A stretch of 61,195 bases of DNA from positions 1 through 61,195 of the forward strand of contig CAJIYP010000004.1 in NCBI GenBank assembly GCA_905181705.1, read 5' to 3'. Origin of the DNA: Cryomorphaceae bacterium BACL29 MAG-121220-bin8 (GTDB lineage: Bacteria > Bacteroidota > Bacteroidia > Flavobacteriales > Flavobacteriaceae). Both the position numbers and the translations under genes were made by a program. The notes under the pieces were generated by a model. It saw only the letters and a program-made list of their open reading frames with translations. It was not told where the DNA came from and did not search any database. Positions 35,718 through 45,775 of this stretch are shown here, piece after piece. Every line of letters starts with the position of its first letter. Within the stretch, counting starts at the first letter, position 1.

Positions 35718-38549
35718 ATGAAAAGTCTATTTAAAACTTTCTTTCTTTTTAGTTCTCTTATAATCTTCTCTCAAACTAGCACAACCTCCAGTCAAGTTAT
35801 GGAGGGGTTGATTTTGCAAAAAAAATTAATGGATAATTCAATTGTAAAAAATATAAAATTTGAAAACATAGGGCCTAGTATTATGAGTGGACGAGTTTCT
35901 GATATTGAAGTCAATCCATTAAACCCTAAAGAATTTTACGTAGCTTATGCATCTGGTGGCCTATGGTATACTAAAAACAACGGGAATACATTTGAGTCTA
36001 TTTTTGACAATGCAAACACTCAAAATATTGGTGATTTTGATGTAGATTGGATCAATAACATTATAGTTGTTGGCACAGGAGAAAACAACTCCTCAAGATC
36101 TTCTTATGCAGGAATTGGAATTTTAAAATCAACTGATAAGGGGAAAAACTGGGAAAATATTGGGCTTACAGACTCTCACCATATTGGCAGAGTAATGATT
36201 AATCCAAACAATTATAATGAAATAGTTATTGGGGTAATAGGTCATTTATATTCTAAAAACTCTCAAAGAGGTGTTTTTAAAACAAAAAATGGAGGGAAGA
36301 CCTGGGAAAAAACTCTCTACATTAATGATGATACAGGGGTAATTGATTTAGATGTTGACCCAGATAATTTTAATATTCAATTTGCAACTTCTTGGCAAAG
36401 AGATAGGTCCTCATGGAATTTTAATGGAAACGGAGATAAGTCAGCCATTTATAAGTCAAATGATGCTGGAGATAGCTGGAATCTTATTTCAACTAAAGAA
36501 AGTGGTTTCCCAACAGGTAAGGGTGTAGGAAGAATAGGCATCTCTATTTTTGATAAAACTACAATTTATGCTATTGTAGACAACCAATTTAGAAGACCAA
36601 AAATCAAAACAGTAGATAAAAAAGGAATTGATAAAAATGAATTTGAGAACATGTCCTCAATTGATTTTAATAAACTTAACGATTTGGATTTAAATAAGTT
36701 TTTAAATAACAATGGTTTTCCAAAAAAATACGATGCAATTAAAGTCAAAGAGCTTGTAAAATCAAAAGAAATCCATCCCAAAGAACTTAAGTATTTTTTA
36801 GAAGATGCCAATACAGTAATGTTTGAAACACCTATAATTGGAGCGGAAGTTTACGCTAGTAATGATGGCGGACTGAATTGGATTAAGAAAAACTCTAAAT
36901 ATTTAGGTAATTTATACAATACTTATGGATATTATTTTGGAAGAATCCATGTCTCACCTGTTAACAAGCAACATGTATATATATATGGAGTACCTATTTT
37001 AAAATCTTTAGACGGAGGGGTTACTTATGATTCTATAGATTTTGATAACGTTCATGCTGATCACCACGATTTATGGATTAACCCTAATGATTCAGACCAC
37101 CTAATTAATGGAAACGACGGAGGGGTTAATATGAGTTATGATGGAGGGAAAAACTGGACAAAACTTAATCAGCCAAACGTTGGCCAATTTTACGCTATTA
37201 ATGTTGACAATGCTAAACCATATAATGTTTATGGAGGTTTACAAGATAATGGGGTTTGGATGGCAAAAAATTCATCTAAAGAAAGTTTAAGTTGGCATCA
37301 GTCAGGTCACAATAATTGGACCTCTATAATGGGAGGAGATGGTATGCAAATTCAAATCGATAAAAGAGACTCAAATATCATATATACTGGCTCTCAGTTT
37401 GGTGTTTATTATAGATTAGATAATAATTCTCAAAAAAGATATTTTATTAAGCCTAAGCATGATCTGGGAGAAAAAAAATTAAGATTTAATTGGCAAACTC
37501 CCATACTGCTTTCTCCACACAATCAAGATATTTTATATATGGGGAGTAATAAATTACATATTTCATTAAATAAAGGAGATGACTGGTCGTTTGATTCGAA
37601 AGATTTAACAAAAGGGTTGAAAAAAGGAAATGTACCTTACGGAACACTGACGGCAATAGACGAATCTATATTTAAGTTTGGCAAAATTATAGTTGGTTCT
37701 GATGACGGATTGATAAACCTTACAAATGACGGAGGTAATACTTGGAAATTAATTTCTGGTGAACTGCCTAAAAACTTGTGGGTTAGTAGAGTGACTTTTT
37801 CTAAACACAAAAAAAATAGAATTTTTGTTTCATTAAATGGGTATAGATATGATGATTTTAATTCCTATTTATATGTTAGCGAGGATAATGGATCTAGTTG
37901 GAGGTCAATAAAAAACAACATGCCAATTTCACCAGTCAATGTAATTAAAGAAGATCCTTATTACGAAAACTTAATTTACGTTGGAACCGATAATGGAGCA
38001 TATATGAGTTTCGATATTGGAAAAACCTGGCAACCTTTTGCAAATGGTCTTAACAAAGCAGCAGTTCATGATATAGTCATTCAAAAAGAAGAAAAAGATT
38101 TATTGTTAGGCACACACGGAAGGTCAATATATAAAACCAATTTACAAGATATTTACAATTATGTAGACAACATATCTAAAAGTAATGATGGTATTGTTTT
38201 TAACATAGATGACAGGGTGCGTTGTGTTAGATGTGGAACCAAACGAAATAGTTGGGACAATTATATTGATGAAAAATTAAAATTCACTTTGTTCTCTGAA
38301 AGAAATCAAGAAACTAGTTTAAAATTATATCAAAATGGAATTAAAGTACATGAAAAAGTAGTTGATTTGGAAAAGGGATTTCAGGAAATAGAATTGGATT
38401 CATATTATTCAAACAAAACAATTAAATCAGTTTTTAAAAACAACAAAAATTCTGATCTGATTAAAACGGAAAGCGGAAAATACTATTTTAATAAAGGAGA
38501 ATATAATTTAAAAATTGGGAACTATTCAGAATCATTCCAAATTAAATAA
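35718..38549 (+). CDS. Exported VPS10/sortilin-like BNR-repeat protein
   Basis: 943 residues with a signal peptide (about 1-18, ending LIIFSQ). Repeated BNR/Asp-box motifs (STDKGKNWENIG, TKNGGKTWEK, SNDAGDSWNLI, SYDGGKNWTKL, SEDNGSSWRSI) build a ten-bladed propeller over about 40-810. A C-terminal segment with a CVRC pair (about 834-837) and beta strands follows; no type IX sorting domain was recognised. Relatives in Bacteroidota are annotated as sortilin-like or glycosyl-hydrolase-like; enzymatic activity is not established. Confidence 0.87.
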   Translation: MKSLFKTFFLFSSLIIFSQTSTTSSQVMEGLILQKKLMDNSIVKNIKFENIGPSIMSGRVSDIEVNPLNPKEFYVAYASGGLWYTKNNGNTFESIFDNANTQNIGDFDVDWINNIIVVGTGENNSSRSSYAGIGILKSTDKGKNWENIGLTDSHHIGRVMINPNNYNEIVIGVIGHLYSKNSQRGVFKTKNGGKTWEKTLYINDDTGVIDLDVDPDNFNIQFATSWQRDRSSWNFNGNGDKSAIYKSNDAGDSWNLISTKESGFPTGKGVGRIGISIFDKTTIYAIVDNQFRRPKIKTVDKKGIDKNEFENMSSIDFNKLNDLDLNKFLNNNGFPKKYDAIKVKELVKSKEIHPKELKYFLEDANTVMFETPIIGAEVYASNDGGLNWIKKNSKYLGNLYNTYGYYFGRIHVSPVNKQHVYIYGVPILKSLDGGVTYDSIDFDNVHADHHDLWINPNDSDHLINGNDGGVNMSYDGGKNWTKLNQPNVGQFYAINVDNAKPYNVYGGLQDNGVWMAKNSSKESLSWHQSGHNNWTSIMGGDGMQIQIDKRDSNIIYTGSQFGVYYRLDNNSQKRYFIKPKHDLGEKKLRFNWQTPILLSPHNQDILYMGSNKLHISLNKGDDWSFDSKDLTKGLKKGNVPYGTLTAIDESIFKFGKIIVGSDDGLINLTNDGGNTWKLISGELPKNLWVSRVTFSKHKKNRIFVSLNGYRYDDFNSYLYVSEDNGSSWRSIKNNMPISPVNVIKEDPYYENLIYVGTDNGAYMSFDIGKTWQPFANGLNKAAVHDIVIQKEEKDLLLGTHGRSIYKTNLQDIYNYVDNISKSNDGIVFNIDDRVRCVRCGTKRNSWDNYIDEKLKFTLFSERNQETSLKLYQNGIKVHEKVVDLEKGFQEIELDSYYSNKTIKSVFKNNKNSDLIKTESGKYYFNKGEYNLKIGNYSESFQIK

Positions 38550-38560
38550 ATATTTAAATT

Positions 38561-38596
38561 ATTGTTATAATAGTAACACTTCATGACCTAAATTTG
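38561..38596 (+). promoter_or_regulatory. sdhCAB promoter
   Basis: TAAATTTG at 38589-38596 is a perfect TAnnTTTG -7 element 29 nt before the sdhC ATG. An ATTG at 38561-38564 could be -33, at 24 nt, slightly long. Two GTAACACT octamers (38573-38580 and 38596-38603) surround the -7 element and could be operator half-sites. Confidence 0.5.
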
Positions 38597-38625
38597 TAAC
38601 ACTAAAAGAGTAAACTTATTTTTTT

Positions 38626-39297
38626 ATGAGCATAAAATTAGGTTCTTCAATAATGCGTAAAGTAGCTATGGCTATTTCGGGATTATTTTTAATAATTTTT
38701 TTAACACAACACTTTGTAATTAATATAACATCCGTTTTTAGTGAAGAAATTTTTAATATGTTTTCACATTTTATGGGTAATAATTTTTTAGTACAATTTA
38801 TTGCTCAGCCAGTTTTGATTGTTGGAGTCCTGTTTCATTTCATTATGGGCTTTTATTTAGAATGGCAAAATCGTTCTGCTAGATCAGTTCAATACGTGGT
38901 GTATAAAGGTAGCGCAAATTCATCTTGGATTTCTAGAAATATGATAGTCTCTGGTGCTGTGGTGCTATCATTTCTCGTTCTTCATTTTTATGATTTTTGG
39001 ATTCCTGAAATGAAATATAAGTATGTTGATATTTTGCCTGAGGACCCTAATAGATATTATGAAGAGCTGGTTCACAAGTTTAAAGACCCGATCAAGGTTT
39101 CGTTGTATTGCATTTCCTTTTTATTTCTTGCTTTGCATTTGCTACATGGTTTTGCATCATCCTTTAAATCTTTAGGAACAGCTAGTAAATATTACTCAAC
39201 CATCAGCCTTATTACTAAGGTCTATGCTATAGGGATTTCATTAGGCTTTTGTTTTATTGCTATTTTTCATTTAATTGGTAACTTTGTAACACATTAG
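38626..39297 (+). CDS. sdhC: Succinate dehydrogenase cytochrome b subunit (SdhC, b558 type)
   Basis: 223 residues with five membrane segments, as in the type B (single anchor, two-haem) enzymes of Bacteroidota. Haem-ligand histidines are visible in the helices (TQHFVINI, FHFIMGFYLEWQNR, LVLHFYDFW, LHLLHGFASSFKSLG, IFHLIGN). It anchors SdhA/SdhB and passes electrons to menaquinone. It is unusually far from sdhA (175 bp). Confidence 0.95.
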   Translation: MSIKLGSSIMRKVAMAISGLFLIIFLTQHFVINITSVFSEEIFNMFSHFMGNNFLVQFIAQPVLIVGVLFHFIMGFYLEWQNRSARSVQYVVYKGSANSSWISRNMIVSGAVVLSFLVLHFYDFWIPEMKYKYVDILPEDPNRYYEELVHKFKDPIKVSLYCISFLFLALHLLHGFASSFKSLGTASKYYSTISLITKVYAIGISLGFCFIAIFHLIGNFVTH

Positions 39298-39472
39298 CGA
39301 TATTATATATATGATAATAAATTTCATTTATAATTTTTTTATTGAGCTAATTAATAATTTTATAAGCTCTGTAAATAATATTATTTACAATTTGTTTAGT
39401 GTTATTTTATGTGTTACTTTTATGTTGTATAATTTTTTGATATATTAGATATCTTTTGTAACCCTTTTTTCT
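39298..39472 (+). other. Enlarged sdhC-sdhA spacer with a 45-codon hydrophobic ORF
   Basis: The spacer is extremely AT-rich. The only ORF is ATG 39311 to TAG 39448, a 45-residue peptide of mostly Ile/Asn/Phe/Leu with a possible membrane helix; composition alone could produce it, so it is not called a gene. TATCTTTT followed by GTAACC at about 39450-39463 resembles a -7 element close to the sdhA extension start. In other flavobacteria sdhC and sdhA are nearly contiguous, so this spacer is probably inserted DNA. Confidence 0.5.
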
Positions 39473-41785
39473 ATGAATAGAATAACTTATTCCCTTAATT
39501 ACAGAAAGCCAAAGGAAAACTACCGTGCTGATGATGAGCTTGTAATATGTTTAAGATATTTTCACAAATTCGGATCAAATAATAAAGGAAAAATAATAAA
39601 AAAAAGTACAGGTATTAAATGTAAGCTTTCAGATTGGGATATTGATTGGCACAAGAATACTGAAAGATTTCCTATCAAAAATTCTGATAAATTGTTTTCT
39701 AAAAAAAATAAATTATTAAAGAAAAAAGTTAAAGAATTTCAATTTTTTATTTCTAATCTTGATTCAATTAATACTGTTTCTAAACCTAAACTTTGTTCTA
39801 AAGTTCCATTAGGTCCTATTGCTGATCAATGGACCTCTCATAAAAATAATATTAGACTCGTTAGCCCTGCAAACAAAAGACTCATAGATATCATTGTAGT
39901 TGGTACTGGTTTAGCTGGTGGTTCCGCTTCTGCTACCTTAGCTGAACTTGGATACAATGTTAAGTCTTTTTGTTTTCAAGATTCACCTAGAAGGGCACAT
40001 TCTATTGCAGCGCAAGGAGGAATTAATGCCGCTAAAAATTATCAAGGTGATGGAGATTCCACATACCGTTTATTTTATGATACTGTAAAGGGGGGTGATT
40101 ACAGATCTAGAGAATCTAATGTATATAGATTAGCCGAGGTTTCTACTAATATTATTGATCAATGTGTGGCTCAAGGCGTTCCATTTGCTAGAGAATATGG
40201 TGGTTTGTTAGACAATAGATCTTTTGGTGGTGTTTTAGTTTCTCGAACTTTTTATGCAAAAGGTCAAACAGGTCAGCAATTACTTTTAGGAGCTTACTCA
40301 GCTATGAACCGTCAAATAGCTAGAGGCAAAATTAAAATGTATAATCGTCATGAAATGCTTGATATTGTAAAGGTTGATGGCAAAGCACGTGGTATTATAA
40401 CTAGAAATTTAATTAATGGGAAGATCGAGCGTCATTCAGCACATGCTGTTGTTATAGCCTCAGGAGGTTATGGAAACTTATTTTTCCTGTCCACTAACGC
40501 AATGGGAAGTAATGTCTCTGCCACTTGGAAAATACATAAAAAAGGAGCTTATTTTGCTAATCCTTGTTTCACTCAAATTCATCCAACTTGTATTCCTGTT
40601 TCTGGTGATCATCAATCTAAATTGACTTTAATGTCTGAATCTCTTAGAAATGATGGCAGAATATGGGTGCCTAAAACTATGGCCGATGCTAAATCTATAA
40701 GAGATGGTGAAATTAAGCCTACCGAACTTTTAGAGAATCAAAGAGATTATTATTTAGAAAGAAGATATCCTGCTTTTGGAAATCTTGTCCCAAGAGATGT
40801 TGCCTCAAGAGCCGCTAAAGAACGTTGTGATGCCGGATATGGTGTTAATAAGACTGGGGAAGCAGTTTATTTAGATTTTGAAGCAGCTATAATTAGATAT
40901 GGAACTGAAAAAGCTCACTTGAAAGGTTTAGACGAAAATGATGACGAATTAGTTAAAAAGTTAGGAAGAGAAGTGATTAAATCTAAATATGGTAATTTAT
41001 TTCAGATGTATGAAAAAATAGTAGATCAAAATCCTTATAATACTCCTATGATGATTTATCCAGCTGTTCATTATACAATGGGTGGAATATGGGTAGATTA
41101 TAACCTAATGACAACAATACCGGGATGTTTTGCTATCGGTGAAGCTAATTTTTCAGATCATGGTGCGAATAGACTTGGAGCTTCAGCTTTAATGCAGGGA
41201 TTAGCTGATGGATATTTTGTTTTGCCTTACACAATTGGAGATTACCTCGCAGATGATATTAGAACAGGACCAATCCCAACTGACCTTCCGGAATTCGATG
41301 ATGCTGAGGAATCAGTAATTAATAAAATAACATGTTTATTGGAAAATCAGGGCTCTAAGACAGTTGATCATTACCATAAAATTCTAGGAAAAATTATTTG
41401 GAATAAATGTGGCATGTCTAGAAATGAAAAAGAATTAAAAGAAGCAATTGTTGAAATTCAAAATTTAAGAAAAGATTTTTATAAAAATGTTTTTGTTCCA
41501 GGAACTAATGAATCATTTAACGAGCCTTTGGCAAAAGCACTTAGAGTAGCTGATTTTTTAGAGCTAGGAGAGTTATTTGCTAAAGATGCTTTAGACAGAA
41601 CAGAATCATGTGGAGGACATTTTAGAGAAGAATCACAGACACCGGAAGGTGAAGCCATGCGAGATGATAAAAATTTCACATTTGTTTCTGCTTGGGAGTA
41701 CAAAGGAAATCCAAGTAATGCAAAATTACATAAGGAGCAGCTGTCCTATGAGAATATTGAACTAAAAACCAGATCATATAAATAA
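39473..41785 (+). CDS. sdhA: Succinate dehydrogenase flavoprotein SdhA with an integrase-arm-like N-terminal extension
   Basis: 770 residues, about 100 more than normal. From residue 109 ([12 protein letters not shown]) it is a complete type B SdhA: FAD motif [22 protein letters not shown]-linked His176 in [12 protein letters not shown], substrate loop [14 protein letters not shown] and the [12 protein letters not shown] end. Residues 1-108 are foreign to the family: Lys-rich, with [24 protein letters not shown] and [11 protein letters not shown], resembling the arm DNA-binding domain that starts Bacteroidota tyrosine recombinases. No ATG, GTG or TTG lies between residue 75 and the SdhA core, so translation must enter through the extension (or a rare start such as ATT). 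Oxidises succinate to fumarate with SdhB/SdhC. Three nt precede sdhB. Confidence 0.93.
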   Translation: MNRITYSLNYRKPKENYRADDELVICLRYFHKFGSNNKGKIIKKSTGIKCKLSDWDIDWHKNTERFPIKNSDKLFSKKNKLLKKKVKEFQFFISNLDSINTVSKPKLCSKVPLGPIADQWTSHKNNIRLVSPANKRLIDIIVVGTGLAGGSASATLAELGYNVKSFCFQDSPRRAHSIAAQGGINAAKNYQGDGDSTYRLFYDTVKGGDYRSRESNVYRLAEVSTNIIDQCVAQGVPFAREYGGLLDNRSFGGVLVSRTFYAKGQTGQQLLLGAYSAMNRQIARGKIKMYNRHEMLDIVKVDGKARGIITRNLINGKIERHSAHAVVIASGGYGNLFFLSTNAMGSNVSATWKIHKKGAYFANPCFTQIHPTCIPVSGDHQSKLTLMSESLRNDGRIWVPKTMADAKSIRDGEIKPTELLENQRDYYLERRYPAFGNLVPRDVASRAAKERCDAGYGVNKTGEAVYLDFEAAIIRYGTEKAHLKGLDENDDELVKKLGREVIKSKYGNLFQMYEKIVDQNPYNTPMMIYPAVHYTMGGIWVDYNLMTTIPGCFAIGEANFSDHGANRLGASALMQGLADGYFVLPYTIGDYLADDIRTGPIPTDLPEFDDAEESVINKITCLLENQGSKTVDHYHKILGKIIWNKCGMSRNEKELKEAIVEIQNLRKDFYKNVFVPGTNESFNEPLAKALRVADFLELGELFAKDALDRTESCGGHFREESQTPEGEAMRDDKNFTFVSAWEYKGNPSNAKLHKEQLSYENIELKTRSYK

Positions 41786-41787
41786 TT

Positions 41788-42534
41788 ATGAAGTTGAAAT
41801 TGAAAATATGGAGACAGGAAAATTCCAAATCTAAAGGTAAAATGGTTTTATATGATATTGATAATGTATCTCCTGACATGTCTTTTCTAGAAATGATGGA
41901 TGTTCTTAATGAAGAATTAATGATTAAAGGAATTGATCCAGTCGCTTTTGATCATGATTGTCGTGAGGGAATTTGCGGTTCTTGTTCAATGTTTATAAAC
42001 GGGGAAGCTCATGGTCCAGATAGATATGTGACAACATGCCAGTTGCATATGAGAAAATTTAAAGATGGTGATACAATTTATATCGAACCTTTTAGAGCTA
42101 AAACCTTTCCTGTTATTAAAGATTTGGTGGTTGACAGAACAGCTTTTGACAGAATTCAACATTCAGGTGGTTTTATTTCTGTTAATACATCTGGAAACAC
42201 TCAAGATGCTAATTCAATACCTATTGAAAAAGCTAATGCAGATAAAGCATTTGATGCGGCGACATGTATTGGATGTGGAGCTTGCGTTGCCACTTGTAAG
42301 AACTCAAGTGCAATGCTATTTGTTTCTGCAAAAGTTTCTCAGTTTGCTCTTCTCCCTCAGGGAGAGGTAGAAGCAACTGACAGAGTTATAAATATGGTAA
42401 AACAAATGGATGAGGAAGGTTTTGGAAATTGCACTAATACAGGAGCTTGTCAAGTAGAATGTCCAAAAGGAATATCACTAGATAATATTGCTAGGATGAA
42501 TAGAGAGTTAGTAAAAGCTCAATTAAAAAAATAA
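41788..42534 (+). CDS. sdhB: Succinate dehydrogenase iron-sulfur subunit SdhB
   Basis: 248 residues. The [2Fe-2S] ligands lie in [15 protein letters not shown] (Cys58, 63, 66) plus Cys84. The ferredoxin-like half has [14 protein letters not shown] and [15 protein letters not shown] for the [4Fe-4S] and [3Fe-4S] clusters. It carries electrons from SdhA to the b-type anchor. Last gene of sdhCAB; the convergent Ig-like gene ends 3 nt away. Confidence 0.97.
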   Translation: MKLKLKIWRQENSKSKGKMVLYDIDNVSPDMSFLEMMDVLNEELMIKGIDPVAFDHDCREGICGSCSMFINGEAHGPDRYVTTCQLHMRKFKDGDTIYIEPFRAKTFPVIKDLVVDRTAFDRIQHSGGFISVNTSGNTQDANSIPIEKANADKAFDAATCIGCGACVATCKNSSAMLFVSAKVSQFALLPQGEVEATDRVINMVKQMDEEGFGNCTNTGACQVECPKGISLDNIARMNRELVKAQLKK

Positions 42535-42536
42535 AT

Positions 42537-44138
42537 CTAGTCTAAAATTATTTTTTCTTCCAATATCCAATTAGCCCTGATGCTAATTTCTTCATTAAAA
42601 TGATATGTTTTTTCTGGGGAAATACGTTTTAAAAAACTTCCAGTATCCCACTTTTTATTTTTATTTTTATCGATTATTACTTTTAAATAATATTTTGATG
42701 GAACTAAATTTTCAAAAACACATGGATCTTTATCTGACTCTAATATTTTTTCTCTCAATACCTCCTCATCAAGATTGGTTAATTGAACTATAATTGGATA
42801 GGTGTTTTTGTTTTGAATACCAAGTTTAATTTTTCCATAATCAGATCTGCTTTTAGTTGAAAAACTATAGTTTAAAGTATCGTTTGTAGACCCTAAAAAG
42901 TCATTTAAAGCATTAGGAAATAACGATAAGTTATATTCATCATTAGGGAGCATTTCGAAATCAAAAACGATATCTAGATTATTTTTATCGATTTTAGTTT
43001 TGAATTGTACAGGGATAGAATCTTTATTGACAAGAAAAATAAGATCATTGTTTATGTTTAAAATTGGGATATTACTATATAATTTAAATTTATCATTAAG
43101 TTCAATTGAACCATCTTCAGAGGGAGAAATAATTAAGGAATCTTTTTCTTTTTCTTTATACTTAATAGTATAAAAATCTTTGTTTCCATTACTTTTTACA
43201 AGAAAACGTAATGAGTCGTATTTAATATTACTAAACCAATAATTTAAAGTATCGGTTTCTTTATTTTTTGTTATAATGGATTTAAAGTTGTTGTTAAAGC
43301 TATCAATGAGTTCAATCTTAACATCATTATAATTCCCTCTGAAACCAAATCCTATTTTATTTTTGGTATCTATAAAGGGTTTAGAACTCTTAAACGCAAG
43401 TTCCTCTTTAAAAATTTCAATATCAAGTTCATTAGAACTGGGAATAGTTATATAATCTTTTAAAAAACCGATTTCTTCTAAACCAGGATCAAACTTGTAA
43501 TTATTATTCAAATCATTTAATGCTACTAGAAGGTATTTCCCTTGTCTTAGATTACTTATTTCAAAATAAGTACTGTCTAGTGTACTTCCTACATAAACTG
43601 GCAGAGAATTATAAATTATAGAATCTGAGTAATTTTCATCTATTGGATATAACATTGTACTAATAAATTTATCAGACTCTCTTTTAAAAGCATTTTTAAT
43701 ATTACCAGAAATTTTTAAAGAGTCTATATAATCTCCGGTTGAAAAAACATATTTGAAGTTGGATAAAATATTCCCCTCGTTATTATCAATTACACTTTGT
43801 CCAAAGTTGAATACATAAGTGATGTTTTTTGGCAAATTCTCATTTATATCTATTTGAATATATTTTGAAGCTCCCGACTGAGGTGATATTGAGTATAAGC
43901 TTTTCTCAATTGGAGGCGACACAACCAATTGTTTTCTAAAATCTTTTAACTTAATGTATTCGTCAAAAAATAAGCGAATTCTTTTTTCATTAAAATTAAT
44001 AGAATTTTCTTTGGGTTCGGCATTAATTAATACTGGCGGACTTTCATCCTCTGGACCACCTTCAGGAATTCCTCTTTTTGCACATTGTGTAAGAAAAAGA
44101 CAAAAAAAGATAATTAAAAAGATTTTAGTGTTGTTCAT
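42537..44138 (-). CDS. Ig-like (Big_5) domain lipoprotein
   Basis: 533 residues; lipobox LTQC (Cys19). The mature start AKRGIPEGGPEDESPPVL is typical of a conserved Bacteroidota lipoprotein family with an N-terminal bacterial Ig-like Big_5 domain (about 35-135, with INFNEKRIRLFFDEYI). The remainder is beta-rich with a carboxypeptidase-regulatory-like segment (LVALNDLNNNYKFDP). Probably an outer-membrane surface protein of unknown role. Confidence 0.85.
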   Translation of the reverse strand: MNNTKIFLIIFFCLFLTQCAKRGIPEGGPEDESPPVLINAEPKENSINFNEKRIRLFFDEYIKLKDFRKQLVVSPPIEKSLYSISPQSGASKYIQIDINENLPKNITYVFNFGQSVIDNNEGNILSNFKYVFSTGDYIDSLKISGNIKNAFKRESDKFISTMLYPIDENYSDSIIYNSLPVYVGSTLDSTYFEISNLRQGKYLLVALNDLNNNYKFDPGLEEIGFLKDYITIPSSNELDIEIFKEELAFKSSKPFIDTKNKIGFGFRGNYNDVKIELIDSFNNNFKSIITKNKETDTLNYWFSNIKYDSLRFLVKSNGNKDFYTIKYKEKEKDSLIISPSEDGSIELNDKFKLYSNIPILNINNDLIFLVNKDSIPVQFKTKIDKNNLDIVFDFEMLPNDEYNLSLFPNALNDFLGSTNDTLNYSFSTKSRSDYGKIKLGIQNKNTYPIIVQLTNLDEEVLREKILESDKDPCVFENLVPSKYYLKVIIDKNKNKKWDTGSFLKRISPEKTYHFNEEISIRANWILEEKIILD

Positions 44139-44180
44139 GAAACATTTAAATCTTTTCTAAATTAATAAATATTTTAACCT

Positions 44181-44209
44181 ATTTCTATTAAAATAATATA
44201 AATAGAAAT
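44181..44209. repeat. 9-bp perfect inverted repeat between divergent genes
   Basis: ATTTCTATT (44181-44189) and AATAGAAAT (44201-44209) are exact reverse complements separated by 11 nt. The 20-nt centre-to-centre spacing places both arms on one DNA face, a possible operator. It sits between the Ig-like lipoprotein and glyS starts. AT-only arms make chance possible. Confidence 0.4.
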
Positions 44210-44239
44210 TATTAAAATATAACTACTATTTTTGTTGAT

Positions 44240-45769
44240 ATGACATCTGAAGAAAAATTTAAAAAAGTCGTCTCTCACGCAAAAGAATATGGATTTGTTT
44301 TCCAATCAAGTGAAATTTATGATGGTTTAAGTGCAGTTTACGATTACGGTCAAAACGGAACAGAACTTAAAAATAATATAAAAGATTATTGGTGGAAAGC
44401 AATGGTTCAGCTAAATGACAATATAGTTGGCATTGATTCCTCTATTTTAATGCATCCAACAATTTGGAAAGCGTCTGGACATGTAGATGCGTTTAATGAC
44501 CCTTTAATTGACAATAAAGACTCTAAGAAAAGATATAGGGCAGATGTTTTAATTGAAGATTTTATTGCAAAAACGGAGTCCAAGGTCAAAAAAGAAATTT
44601 TAAAAGCTAAAAAAAAGTTTGGAGATAAATTTGATAAACAACAATTTTTAGAAACAAACAATAGAGTCGTTCACTATCAGAATAAGATAAAATCTATTCA
44701 TAATGATTTTTCTAAGGCATTAGAAAATGACGATTTAATTGGTATGAAAAAAATAATTGATGATTTAGAAATAGCTTGTCCAGTTTCTGGTTCCAAAAAC
44801 TGGACAGAAATTAAACAATTTAATTTAATGTTTGGAACAAAATTAGGTGCATCCTCTGAATCTGCAATGGATCTTTACTTGAGGCCTGAAACCGCTCAAG
44901 GAATTTTTGTTAATTTTTTAAATGTTCAGAAAACAGGCAGACTAAAAATTCCCTTTGGAATAGCCCAAATTGGCAAAGCATTTCGCAATGAAATAGTTGC
45001 TCGTCAATTTATCTTTAGGATGAGAGAGTTTGAGCAAATGGAAATGCAATTTTTTATAAAGCCAGGAACTCAAAAAGAGTGGTACATAAAGTGGAAAGAA
45101 GACAGAATGAAATGGCATTTGTCCTTAGGTTTAGGTAAGGAAAATTATAGGTTTCATGATCATGAAAAATTAGCTCATTATGCTGATGCTGCCTGCGATA
45201 TTGAATTTAATTTTCCTTTTGGATTTAAAGAATTAGAAGGAATTCATTCAAGAACAGATTTTGATTTATCAAATCATGAAAAGTTTTCTTCTAAAAAATT
45301 AAAATATTTTGATTCTAATGATAATGAAAGTTATATTCCATACGTATTAGAAACTTCCATCGGAGTAGATAGAATGTTCCTAGCTGTTTTTTCGAACTCT
45401 CTGTGTGATGAAAAATTAGAGGACGGATCTTCTCGAACAGTTCTTAAGTTACCAGCTATTTTAGCTCCTGTTAAAGCAACGATTTTACCTTTACTAAAAA
45501 AGGATGGTTTACCTGAAATTGCGAAGGGTTTAGTTGAAAAATTAAAAACAGAATATAGGGTTTCATATGACGAAAAAGATGCTATTGGCAGAAGATATAG
45601 AAGGCAAGATGCTCTTGGCACCCCTTTTTGTATTACAATAGATCATCAGTCAAAAGAAGACAATACTTTTACTTTGAGAGAAAGAGATTCAATGATTCAG
45701 GAAAGATTAAATTTTGATGAATTATTAAAAAAAATAGATTCTGCTGTTTCTATTAAATCTTGGATATAA
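44240..45769 (+). CDS. glyS: Glycyl-tRNA synthetase (single-chain class II)
   Basis: 509 residues, the alpha2 (eukaryote/archaeal-like) form used in Bacteroidota rather than the GlyQ/GlyS heterotetramer. Class II motifs are LRPETAQGIFVNF, IGKAFRNEI, RMREFEQMEMQFF and the motif 3 ETSIGVDRMFLAV. The C-terminal anticodon-binding domain (about 405-509) ends with TLRERDSMIQERL. A TATTTTTG at 44227-44234 resembles a -7 element but lies only 5 nt before the ATG. xthA follows after 6 nt. Confidence 0.96.
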   Translation: MTSEEKFKKVVSHAKEYGFVFQSSEIYDGLSAVYDYGQNGTELKNNIKDYWWKAMVQLNDNIVGIDSSILMHPTIWKASGHVDAFNDPLIDNKDSKKRYRADVLIEDFIAKTESKVKKEILKAKKKFGDKFDKQQFLETNNRVVHYQNKIKSIHNDFSKALENDDLIGMKKIIDDLEIACPVSGSKNWTEIKQFNLMFGTKLGASSESAMDLYLRPETAQGIFVNFLNVQKTGRLKIPFGIAQIGKAFRNEIVARQFIFRMREFEQMEMQFFIKPGTQKEWYIKWKEDRMKWHLSLGLGKENYRFHDHEKLAHYADAACDIEFNFPFGFKELEGIHSRTDFDLSNHEKFSSKKLKYFDSNDNESYIPYVLETSIGVDRMFLAVFSNSLCDEKLEDGSSRTVLKLPAILAPVKATILPLLKKDGLPEIAKGLVEKLKTEYRVSYDEKDAIGRRYRRQDALGTPFCITIDHQSKEDNTFTLRERDSMIQERLNFDELLKKIDSAVSIKSWI

Positions 45770-45775
45770 ATTAAA

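Noticed and set aside
39311..39448. 45-codon hydrophobic ORF between sdhC and sdhA as a real gene
   Set aside because: Composition is almost pure A/T and such frames arise by chance; no conserved motif. Kept only as part of the spacer description.
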